This document shows positions 34,801 to 41,074 of a DNA stretch of 64,000 bases, one piece after another. This DNA is from Tichowtungia sp964398915 (GTDB lineage: Bacteria; Verrucomicrobiota; Kiritimatiellia; Kiritimatiellales; Tichowtungiaceae), in the NCBI GenBank assembly GCA_964398915.1, contig CAYNOR010000009.1:41612-105611 (forward strand), given 5' to 3'. The number at the start of each line of letters is the position of its first letter. Positions within the stretch are counted from its first letter, which is position 1. The notes under the pieces were generated by a model. That model saw nothing but the letters and a program-made list of their open reading frames with translations, was not told the DNA's origin and did not search any database. Position numbers and translations under genes: made by a program.

Positions 34801-35904
34801 GGTGGAAAAGTGGATCGCAAGGCGTTGCCGTCGCCAATTAAAAGCATTAGCCGGTCGCGCGAAAATTATGTCGAACCCGGAACCGTGTCACAGAAAATGC
34901 TGGCAGAAATCTGGTCGGCGGTGCTTGGCATGGATCAAATCGGGATTCGCGACAACTTTTTTGATCTGGGCGGACACTCGTTGCTGGCGATTCAGCTGGT
35001 TGAGCGGGTTCTTGCCTCGGGACTGTCGCTGACGGTTGCGCAGCTTTTCCAATATCCAACCATAGCGCAAATGGCCGAGATTGTTGAAATGCGCGACGCT
35101 ACAGAATACAAATCGCTGGTCTGCCTCAAGGAAGGGGCTCCGGGCCGCGCACCGTTCTTCCTGTTGCACAGTGCGCCCGGCGATTTGCTCGGCTACTCAA
35201 ATCTCGTACACAATCTGCCAGCGGATCAGCCTGTATACGGTTTTCAGTCACTCGGATTAGTTGATCCATCCAAGGTGCACTCTACGATTGAGGAGATGGC
35301 GGCCTACTATGTTTCCGTGCTGCGTGAATTCCTGCCGAACGGCCCGTATTTACTCGGCGGCTGGTGTTACGGCGGTTACGTCGCCATGGAAATGGCACGC
35401 CAGTTACTGGAGCAGAAATGCGAAGTAAAATTGCTTGCGATGATCGATGCATGGGCCTATCCGCCGGCGGAGCGTCGGATAGCCTTTTACTGGCGCCGGT
35501 TTCGCCTCGTCCGGCTCATTGGATTCAAGCCCTGGCTGAACATTATTAAAAACCGGTTTAAAAATATTTTCCATGACGAAGCCGCTGATGCCGGAAAAAT
35601 GCTCGACGGGATTCAGATGCAGGAAGGCGTATTGGCTCATCGCGAAGAGGTGTATCGCCGGAATCGGGAAGCGGCACTCCGGTACCAGCCGCATTTTTAT
35701 CCGGGGCATGTCGCACTCTTCCGTTCCGATGACCTGGCTTCCTGGTTCCTGCCGGATATGACGATGGAGTGGGCTGTTCTTACGAAAGATCAGGATATTT
35801 ATCTCGCTCCGGGGTTCCATCGTGAAATGCTACGCGAGCCTTCCGTAAAAGTGCTTGCTGCGCGGCTCAACGTCAGTATCGAAAAAGCACTGAATAATTT
35901 ATAA
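28867..35904 (+). CDS. Nonribosomal peptide synthetase A-PCP-C-formyltransferase-(half C)-A-PCP-TE
   Basis: A 2345-residue NRPS. Adenylation 1 spans about 20-500 (YTSGSTGKPKG near 150; catalytic Lys487 in NGKIDRKAL). Carrier 1 is 515-590 with the arm site Ser545 in GGHSLL. The condensation domain covers about 600-1035 with HHIASDG at 735-741. Residues ~1043-1300 are a methionyl-tRNA-formyltransferase-like domain with N1129, H1131 and D1167 in place. Residues ~1320-1490 resemble the second half of a condensation domain with no HHxxxDG. Adenylation 2 is about 1505-1995 (Lys1981), carrier 2 has Ser2038, and the thioesterase is about 2090-2345. In the thioesterase the nucleophile position is Cys2167 (GWCYGG). 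It likely makes a dipeptide-based product, possibly formylated. The active PPTase lies next door. Confidence 0.93.
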   Translation: MNLRDDKTLIARFIEQASRNPNSAAIRCGGAVFSYAEIDRRSLELARVLRSHGAGRDIPIAICLERSPEIIIAMLAVMRAGSAYLVLEPSYPHERRKFMLADSGAPLVIATAAHRSQFITDVVVVSPKDSLPYTSDWEPPRANDLAYVIYTSGSTGKPKGVLCPHCGALNVLDDAQRRRPLGLGDACSWWTGPGFDVSVYEIFSPLICGATLVIVPDEIRLDAVKLTDWFCTEKITSAYIPPFMVADLESWVREHPGQSRLRRLLTGVEPIPERRLMNIARVVPELYIINGYGPTEAMVYCTCYQVDGSGDSHRNTPIGKALSGVEIFLFNSRMEPVADGEKGEIYIGGEQVARGYLNSPRLTAERFLETPHGRLYRTGDYAIRLSDGNLMFAGREDQQIKFSGYRIEPGEIESALCRIPGVRDAAVTLREDIPGISRLTAYYTVQEYGAPSVEQIRQALERELPPYMVPSFFIRLVHIPLTDNGKIDRKALPPPALSDLEKLRALEFKQPTSTTGKTVAELFSIVLKTGPVGLDDHFFMLGGHSLLATQLASKIHLELRVDIPLKDIYENPTVGKLAALIDVRRSAGNVIKEIPLAAGCSSYPLTPSQRTMWMLHQSDRSGLLANIPEVIHLNGPVNVEVLERAFNEVVRRHDALRMVYTMEKGEMVQRPLAEVYVSVKFTDLSELDVAERDRRAVELRSANGRHVFDLSSGMLIRAELVKLSEKRFQLFLNIHHIASDGWGISWFATEFAEIYEAFIAGRPSPLQPVERQYSDVAVWLNERIRSGVLQPQLNYWKEKLAAPRPDLHFPLTHARPEVSAHRGARHAFIVSPDLTTALTALGRRESASLFMVLTSIWQTLLHRATGSTDIITGTAIANRNHPQIEKIVGTFINALALRTDFSGAPDFIAVLDRVRHTALEAYAYQDIPFEKVMEAVSDGSRHPVFRNSIILHNMALPTKRFADLTLTDDEIGNDTSKMDMLLYFIEREGQLEGQLEYDTELFDAAAAEQTVSDFLMLARQVVKDPYRPLSDYLQDSDGAAPTCFVIGEGSLCLRCTEILRRRGLRVLGLISPDAANRRWAKEKGVPWHHPSEGFEKILSTQPFDFLFSIVNSYILKPDVLALPRRFAINYHDAPLPRYAGVYSTAWAIINRERLHGVSWHVMVNEVDAGDLLKQRSVDVHENDTSFTLNARCYDTAIDALSELALELVEGREIRTPQDLRKRTYYPLHKRPANGCLIDWSRSPDETDALRRALDFGNQPNELGLPKVLFGGELYVLKSDGAMLTLDGSPTELRFPAVCESADWLVNEHEFLKLGQKLDALNAEWARHEQFWVRRFENFQSLEIPAGIDRLMHHYMLTDLPLFLCFLSRFCSQNQFTVGWAVETDAPEFFAATVPLHLELNADQLLFDNMQKAEKALEICRKRKTYARDLFQRFTSLRKPPVFQIILGENEVYCPARIWEHFRAFRHVSYLSQPLFSQSVLTASDRRELEKAQARTPGFSETRCIHQLFEAQVEKTPRATAVEGPFGKLTYAELNARADALAARLQELGVKPDTPVGLFLNRSLEMCIGILGILKAGGAYVPLDPDYPADRLEFFMADTAMPIVVTVDSMSNRIYGGRTAVCVDLIKDNGAKPSACAVSSNLAYIFYTSGSTGKPKGVMVEHRNVVNHCLASVQVYGIGAKDRVLQFFSMNFDGSVEELFPAWSTGGTVVLRSDELSSSVSEFEKFIERWKITAVDLPTAYWHEWVRNVRTVPKNLRAVIIGGEKVSAELCRVWLQKGGGAVRLFNTYGPTECTVVATVHELVGAVSGEVPIGLPIAGTALYVADARQQLVSPGMPGELLIGGDGVARGYLNRADLTRDKFIRNPWGEGMLYRTGDLVCRQPDGRIGFLGRVDNQVKIRGFRIEPDEIAAVLEQHNDIAQAVVMARDDLSEQKELAAYYIPEPGLSPAVTELRAFLAANLPEYMVPVAFMELDVFPTAPGGKVDRKALPSPIKSISRSRENYVEPGTVSQKMLAEIWSAVLGMDQIGIRDNFFDLGGHSLLAIQLVERVLASGLSLTVAQLFQYPTIAQMAEIVEMRDATEYKSLVCLKEGAPGRAPFFLLHSAPGDLLGYSNLVHNLPADQPVYGFQSLGLVDPSKVHSTIEEMAAYYVSVLREFLPNGPYLLGGWCYGGYVAMEMARQLLEQKCEVKLLAMIDAWAYPPAERRIAFYWRRFRLVRLIGFKPWLNIIKNRFKNIFHDEAADAGKMLDGIQMQEGVLAHREEVYRRNREAALRYQPHFYPGHVALFRSDDLASWFLPDMTMEWAVLTKDQDIYLAPGFHREMLREPSVKVLAARLNVSIEKALNNL

Positions 35905-35959
35905 TAATCACCTCTGTTTTACGCTTTTTCGCGGCGGACTTTCCCGTATTCTCTGCCCA

Positions 35960-37078
35960 ATGAAATTTGAACTGTTAAAAAAAGACGGCGCGGCGCGGCG
36001 CGGAAAGATCACAACGGCGCACGGTGTTATTGATACACCGGCATTTATGCCGGTCGGCACGGTGGGTACAGTTAAAGGCATTCTGCCGGAACAGCTTGCA
36101 GAAACCGGCGCACAAATCGTGCTCGGCAACACCTATCATCTGATGCTGCGTCCCGGTGCAGAGCGGGTGGCCGCTCTCGGCGGACTGCATAAATTTATGA
36201 ACTGGCCGGGGCCGATTCTGACCGACTCCGGCGGGTTTCAGGTGATGTCGCTTTCCAAGCTTCGGAAAATCACCGAAGAGGGCGCGATGTTTCAGTCGCA
36301 CTTTGACGGAAGCAGTCACCATCTGACTCCCGAACGCTCGATTGAAATTCAGCATCTGCTTGATGCGGATATTACGATGTCGTTTGATGAATGCACTCCG
36401 TTTCCGGCTACCGAAGAGGTCGCCGCCGAATCCATGCGGCTTTCAATGCGCTGGGCAAAGCGTTCGCGCGATGCCTTCAATGTGCGCGACGGATACGGCA
36501 TCTTCGGCATCGTACAGGGCAGCGTTTATCCTGAATTGCGCAAAGAGTCGGCGGATGCGCTCAAAAAAATCGGATTCGACGGCTATGCCATCGGCGGCCT
36601 TGCCGTCGGCGAAGGGCAGGACCTGATGTTCCAAACATTGGAATATACGGTACCGCATCTGCCGGAAGACCGTCCGCGTTATCTGATGGGCGTTGGTAAG
36701 CCGACTGATATTGTTGGCGCGGTGCTGCGCGGCGTGGATATGTTTGATTGCGTTATTCCGACCCGTTCCGGCCGTACCGCACAGGCTTTTACCCGGCGCG
36801 GCACGCTCAATTTTATGAATGCCCGCCATGCCGCCGATCCGCGTCCGCTGGATGCAGACTGCACCTGTTATACCTGCAGGAACTACAGTCGCGCCTATTT
36901 GCACCATATGTTCCGGTCGGGCGAAATGCTCGGTCCCATGCTACTCTCCCGCCATAATCTGCACTATTTTCAGGAATTGACCGCCGGACTGCGCGGTGCA
37001 ATTGAGGAGGGGACGCTGGAGCAGTTTTCGGCGAAGTTTCACGCGGATTACAATGACGGCGATATAGAAGAATTATGA
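35960..37078 (+). CDS. tgt: tRNA-guanine transglycosylase (queuine tRNA-ribosyltransferase)
   Basis: A 372-residue bacterial TGT, which exchanges G34 for preQ1 in tRNAs with GUN anticodons. The catalytic aspartates are visible in LTDSGGFQVMSL near residue 90 and in CVIPTRSGR near 265, and the zinc site in CTCYTCRNYSRAYLHH near 305. Length is normal. It is followed 17 bp later by queH, so the two form a queuosine operon: Tgt inserts the base and QueH finishes the modification. No preQ1 riboswitch is seen in the 55 bp upstream. Confidence 0.96.
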   Translation: MKFELLKKDGAARRGKITTAHGVIDTPAFMPVGTVGTVKGILPEQLAETGAQIVLGNTYHLMLRPGAERVAALGGLHKFMNWPGPILTDSGGFQVMSLSKLRKITEEGAMFQSHFDGSSHHLTPERSIEIQHLLDADITMSFDECTPFPATEEVAAESMRLSMRWAKRSRDAFNVRDGYGIFGIVQGSVYPELRKESADALKKIGFDGYAIGGLAVGEGQDLMFQTLEYTVPHLPEDRPRYLMGVGKPTDIVGAVLRGVDMFDCVIPTRSGRTAQAFTRRGTLNFMNARHAADPRPLDADCTCYTCRNYSRAYLHHMFRSGEMLGPMLLSRHNLHYFQELTAGLRGAIEEGTLEQFSAKFHADYNDGDIEEL

Positions 37079-37095
37079 ACGAGGAAAGATGAAGT

Positions 37096-37614
37096 ATGAA
37101 AAAGGTATTGCTTCATACTTGTTGCGCGCCGTGCGCTGCACCATCGGCTGAACGCCTGATGCTCGATGGCCATGAAGTCGTACTCTATTTCAGCAATTTT
37201 AATATTCATCCTGTGTCTGAATATCTGAAACGGCTCAAGCACGCCCGGAAGCTGGCGGAAAAAATGAATCTGGTGATCGAGGAGGATCAGTATGATCACG
37301 ACGTCTGGCTCAGGCACATCCAGGGTCTGGAAAATGAGCCGGAGAAGGGCGCGCGCTGTCGGAAATGCTTTGAATTCAGTCTGGCGCGAACCAGCCAGAT
37401 GGCCGCGCGGCTGGGTATCCCGGCCTTTGCCACCACGCTGACACTCAGTCCGCATAAAGTATCACGCATCATCTTTGAAATCGGTGCACAGTTCCCCGGT
37501 TTTGTTCCGGTCGACTTCAAAAAACAGGGCGGATTCCTGCGGAGCATCGAATTGACTGAGGAATATGATCTGTACCGCCAAAGTTATTGCGGCTGCGAGT
37601 TCAGTGCGCGATAG
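37096..37614 (+). CDS. queH: Epoxyqueuosine reductase QueH
   Basis: A 172-residue QueH (DUF208) protein that reduces epoxyqueuosine to queuosine in tRNA, the cobalamin-independent alternative to QueG. The cysteine pattern for its iron-sulfur and metal sites is intact: LLHTCCAPCA near residue 9, ARCRKCFEFSL near 95 and YRQSYCGCEFS at the C-terminus. Adjacent to tgt, as in many genomes that use QueH. Confidence 0.94.
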   Translation: MKKVLLHTCCAPCAAPSAERLMLDGHEVVLYFSNFNIHPVSEYLKRLKHARKLAEKMNLVIEEDQYDHDVWLRHIQGLENEPEKGARCRKCFEFSLARTSQMAARLGIPAFATTLTLSPHKVSRIIFEIGAQFPGFVPVDFKKQGGFLRSIELTEEYDLYRQSYCGCEFSAR

Positions 37615-37727
37615 GGGATCGTCCGGCGGCCTTTCACTTCGCAGTTATTATCTTTCAATCTCTTCTGTTTCCAATCGCCGGTAAAAATGGCATATAAAGC
37701 CCTCAAGGTTTTAAAAACGGAGGGATC

Positions 37728-38813
37728 ATGAGTAAAACGGCGTTATTGGATCAGATTTCATGGGATGCATTCAGCGGCCTGAGCACGGTGGAAAGAGCGC
37801 CGTATTTTCTTTCCGGTGACCGGTCGTATCACGCGTTGTCGGCCCAGCAGTTCAGCCGTCCGATGCTGGAAGATCTCTGTTCGCTGGCCACTTGTGTGCG
37901 CCGTATTGCAAAAACTGGCGCAGGCAGTGCCTTCTTGCAGCAGCGGCTTTTTGATAAACGCGCCATGTTGTATTTTGCCCAGCCTTCGACGCGCACGTAT
38001 CTTTCTTTCTATTCCGCCTGCCAGATTATCGGTATGCAGACCATGAACGTGCGTGACAGTTCGACGTCCAGTGAGATGAAAGGTGAGTCGCCGGAAGATT
38101 CGGTGCGGACCTTCAGTTCGTATGCTGATCTCATCATTATGCGTCATCCGGCAGGCGGGTTTGCTGAACGGATTGCGTGGATGCTTTCCAATACGCACCG
38201 GCCCGTACCGGTTGTCAATGCCGGGTCGGGCAAGGATCAGCATCCGACTCAGGCGCTGCTCGACATTTACACGCTGGCGCGCAGTTTTGAAAATATCGGC
38301 GGCATCGACGGCAGGAAGATCGCTTTTGTCGGCGATCTGAAGCGCGGACGCACAGTCCGCTCGCTGGCATGGCTGCTCACACAGTACACAGGAGTTAAGG
38401 CGTATTTTGTCGCACCGCCCGAACTGCAGATCGGTGATGACATTCTCAAACAGCTTGATGCGGCAGGCATGCCGTACGAAATAAGTCACGATTTTGCTAA
38501 GGTGATTCCTGAAGTGGATGCAATCTACATGACCCGCATTCAGGACGAGTGGGATGTGGATAATGAAAGCAGCCGGGTGAATACTTCGGCGTATCACTTC
38601 ACCAAAGAGCATTTGAATATACTCAAAGAAACCGCAGTGATTATGCACCCGCTGCCGCGCCGTCTTGAAATCGATCCGGCGGTCGACAGTGACCCGCGCG
38701 CTGTTTACTGGCGGCAGGTGCGTAACGGTATGTGGATTCGCGCGGCGTTGATGCTAAGTATTTTCAACTGCGACGGCGCGGTGCATGATTATTACAAGGA
38801 GATGAAACAATGA
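37728..38813 (+). CDS. Aspartate carbamoyltransferase-like protein
   Basis: A 361-residue carbamoyltransferase. The carbamoyl-phosphate loop is QPSTRTYLSF near residue 88 (most ATCases have STRTR; here the last residue is tyrosine), the second-domain motif AGSGKDQHPTQ near 170, and HPLPRR near 305. The QHPTQ motif favours aspartate over ornithine as acceptor. It is about 50 residues longer than E. coli PyrB, with a 50-residue N-terminal extension, as in a known long class. GGAGGG lies shortly before the ATG. It overlaps the next gene by four bases (ATGA). A strict pyrB assignment is likely but unproven. Confidence 0.8.
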   Translation: MSKTALLDQISWDAFSGLSTVERAPYFLSGDRSYHALSAQQFSRPMLEDLCSLATCVRRIAKTGAGSAFLQQRLFDKRAMLYFAQPSTRTYLSFYSACQIIGMQTMNVRDSSTSSEMKGESPEDSVRTFSSYADLIIMRHPAGGFAERIAWMLSNTHRPVPVVNAGSGKDQHPTQALLDIYTLARSFENIGGIDGRKIAFVGDLKRGRTVRSLAWLLTQYTGVKAYFVAPPELQIGDDILKQLDAAGMPYEISHDFAKVIPEVDAIYMTRIQDEWDVDNESSRVNTSAYHFTKEHLNILKETAVIMHPLPRRLEIDPAVDSDPRAVYWRQVRNGMWIRAALMLSIFNCDGAVHDYYKEMKQ

Positions 38814-39736
38814 AACACCTCATTTCACTCAAAGACTGGAGCGCTCAGGAAATCCTTGATGTGCTGGAGCTGGCTGAAAAAGTTAAAGCCAAACCGCAGA
38901 AATATGCCGAGGCTCTTAAACAGAAAACCCTGTTGATGATTTTTGAAAAGCCAAGCCTGCGCACCCGTTTGTCGTTTGAAATCGGCATGACCCAGCTGGG
39001 CGGCCATGCCATTTACTATGACATGAGCACGTCGCCCATGGGCGGCGGCAAGGAAACCATCGAAGACTCCATCAAGGTGATCAGCCGGATGTGCAATCTG
39101 GTTATGGCGCGACTCTTCAAGCATGAAGATATTCTCGAGATGGCTAAGTACGCTACGATACCGGTCATTAATGCACTCACGGACGAGGGGCATCCCTGTC
39201 AGATTCTGGCGGACTTGCAGACCATTCATGAAAAAAAAGGTACGCTGAAAGGCCTCAAGCTGGCTTATCTCGGCGACGGCTATAACAATGTAACCCATTC
39301 GCTCATGCAGGGCTGCACCAAGCTGGGGATGCATATCAGTGTTGGCTCACCTGAGGAGCAGATGCCGGCCGTTGAAGTCACCGAATGCTGCGCCGGATTT
39401 GCGATGGAGTCAGGTTGCAGCCTGACCGTCACCGATGATCCGGTTGAGGCGATCACGGATGCCGACATCGTTTATACCGATTCATGGATGAGCTACCACA
39501 TTCCAAAGGATGAAGAGGCTGACCGCATCAAGCTGTTTACTCCGTATCAGGTGACTGCGGCGTTGATGAAGCACGCTAAACCGGATGCTATTTTCATGAA
39601 CTGCCTGCCCGCCTTGCGCGGATTTGAGCAGACTGCCGAAGTCATCGATGGTCCGCAGTCCGTTGTCTTCGACGAGGCGGAAAACCGGCTGCATGTTCAA
39701 AAAGCTGTCATGCTGATGCTTTGCGGCGCCGCCTGA
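38810..39736 (+). CDS. argF: Ornithine carbamoyltransferase
   Basis: A 308-residue carbamoyltransferase with EKPSLRTRLSFE near residue 46 (carbamoyl phosphate), ALTDEGHPCQ near 125 (the HPCQ of ornithine enzymes), the DSWMS acceptor loop near 225, and FMNCLPALRG near 265. Most family members have HCLP here; the NCLP variant is also found in natural enzymes, so it is not a clear defect. It forms citrulline for arginine synthesis. It is coupled to the aspartate-type paralogue by an ATGA overlap, an unusual pairing of two carbamoyl-phosphate users. Confidence 0.85.
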   Translation: MKHLISLKDWSAQEILDVLELAEKVKAKPQKYAEALKQKTLLMIFEKPSLRTRLSFEIGMTQLGGHAIYYDMSTSPMGGGKETIEDSIKVISRMCNLVMARLFKHEDILEMAKYATIPVINALTDEGHPCQILADLQTIHEKKGTLKGLKLAYLGDGYNNVTHSLMQGCTKLGMHISVGSPEEQMPAVEVTECCAGFAMESGCSLTVTDDPVEAITDADIVYTDSWMSYHIPKDEEADRIKLFTPYQVTAALMKHAKPDAIFMNCLPALRGFEQTAEVIDGPQSVVFDEAENRLHVQKAVMLMLCGAA

Positions 39737-39749
39737 TACGGGGTGAAAT

Positions 39750-40706
39750 GTGAGGATACTGATTGTAAAAACCAGCTCGCTGGGCGACTTGTTTCATGCG
39801 CTACCTGCCGTTCATCTGCTTAAAACCGGGCTGAGCGCGGAGGTCGACTGGGTTGTCAACAGCGGCTACGTACCGCTGGTAAAGTGTTTCACCGATGTCG
39901 GGCGTGTGATCCCGTTTCCGCGCAACAGTCTCCATTCAAATCTGAAAAGCTTTCTTTCCGAACTTCGGAAAGACAAATACGACCTGGTTGTGGATTTACA
40001 GGGGCTTTTTAAAAGCGCGGTGATTGCCCGCGCCGCACGGTCGCATAAACGGATCGGTCCGTCGTTTCACCGCGAATTCGCCTATCTGTTCTACGATCAC
40101 GTCGCCGCCGGGCGTGATAAAGAGCGGCACGCCGTTGACGAAAATCTCGACGTTCTTCGCTTCCTTGAACTCCCGGCAGAACCGGTGCGATTTCCGGTCA
40201 CCTTTCCGCCGCCGGCATTCAGCGGACAGACTTCACCTTTAAAGGTACTGCTTTCGCCCTGTTCCCGTCATGCCGCCAAAAACTGGCCGGTCGAACGGTT
40301 TGCCGCCGTTGGAAAAGTTTTGCATGAGAAAACGGGTGCCATGCTTTATATCTCTGGTGTGCCGGAAGATGCCGCTGCCTGCGGAAAATTGATGGAACTG
40401 CTTCCACCCGGTTCGGCGCACAATCTGTGCGGAAAAACTTCGCTGGTGGAATTGGGCGGCGTTTTACAGGCTATGGCCTTGGTAATCACCGTAGATTCCG
40501 GCCCGATGCATATGGCCGCCGCTGCGGGTACGCCGACGCTGGCCATCTTCGGCCCGACCGATCCTCTGCGTGTCGGACCCTACGGTTCACAGCATCGCAC
40601 CCTGCGCAATACCAACGTCACGTCCTACTCGAAAGATGACCTGAAAAGCATCCTTGGCGTTTCGGTCGATCAAGTCGTCAGTGCGGCTCTGGAAATGCTG
40701 GCGTAA
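39750..40706 (+). CDS. Glycosyltransferase family 9 (heptosyltransferase-like)
   Basis: A 318-residue GT9 enzyme, the family of lipopolysaccharide core heptosyltransferases. It opens with ILIVKTSSLGDLFHALPAVHLL, with the VDLQGLFKSAVIARA block near residue 82, SPCSRHAAKNWP near 170, and VDSGPMHMAAAAGTPTLAIFGPTDP near 250. The start is GTG 39750, preceded by GGGGTG. It supports a lipopolysaccharide-bearing outer membrane. It follows argF at 13 bp. Confidence 0.88.
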   Translation: MRILIVKTSSLGDLFHALPAVHLLKTGLSAEVDWVVNSGYVPLVKCFTDVGRVIPFPRNSLHSNLKSFLSELRKDKYDLVVDLQGLFKSAVIARAARSHKRIGPSFHREFAYLFYDHVAAGRDKERHAVDENLDVLRFLELPAEPVRFPVTFPPPAFSGQTSPLKVLLSPCSRHAAKNWPVERFAAVGKVLHEKTGAMLYISGVPEDAAACGKLMELLPPGSAHNLCGKTSLVELGGVLQAMALVITVDSGPMHMAAAAGTPTLAIFGPTDPLRVGPYGSQHRTLRNTNVTSYSKDDLKSILGVSVDQVVSAALEMLA

Positions 40707-40760
40707 AAACCATCCTTATTCCCGTCTTTTGGAAAGAGCCGCAAACCGGGGTGAATGCCG

Positions 40761-40833
40761 TAAATCAAGTTGCTCGCAACTGGATATTTTCTTGAGCGGG
40801 GAAGCCGTTTGACGAGTAAACGGACGTACTCCG
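40761..40833 (+). repeat. ~73-bp direct repeat, left copy, flanking the GH3-PA14 gene
   Basis: Nearly matches 43834-43905 (about 64 of 73 positions). It contains two short hairpins: GTTG-CTCG-CAAC and CCGTTT-gacgagt-AAACGG. It lies in the 368-bp gap between the GT9 gene and the GH3 gene; the rest of the gap holds only the palindrome noted at 40883 and a purine-rich leader. Confidence 0.85.
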
Positions 40834-40882
40834 TGACAGTTCCAGAGTCCGGCATTTAAACTTATAATCTACCTCCAAAAAT

Positions 40883-40904
40883 CTATTGTGCATATCGACA
40901 ATAG
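40883..40904 (+). promoter_or_regulatory. Operator-like inverted repeat upstream of the GH3 gene
   Basis: CTATTGT (40883-40889) and ACAATAG (40898-40904) are exact inverted arms around eight bases, about 170 bp before the GH3 start. The size and spacing suit a dimeric repressor. No regulator gene is next to it. Confidence 0.3.
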
Positions 40905-41074
40905 TAAGTAACGTCAATAGATTACGATGGCGGTGCGAGGGGGAAAGAAGCGGCAGACATGCGGGAAACCAGACGGAAAGCCCCCTCCCTCATAGATCGA
41001 AAAAGGTCAGCGGCTTTCGTGAGAGTATGCGGAGAAGTTTGTGTAGCAATTTATTAATCTGCTGAAAGGAAACC

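Noticed and set aside
35905..35959. preQ1 riboswitch upstream of tgt
   Set aside because: Only 55 bp separate it from the NRPS stop, and no stem-loop with the A-rich tail of a preQ1 aptamer is seen.
38810..39736. Loss of the HCLP histidine in the ornithine carbamoyltransferase as a sign of inactivation
   Set aside because: NCLP occurs in natural members of the family and the other substrate motifs are intact.
40761..40833. Integron attC site flanking the GH3 gene
   Set aside because: Hairpins are present, but the attC core motifs (RYYYAAC and GTTRRRY) are not found at the ends.
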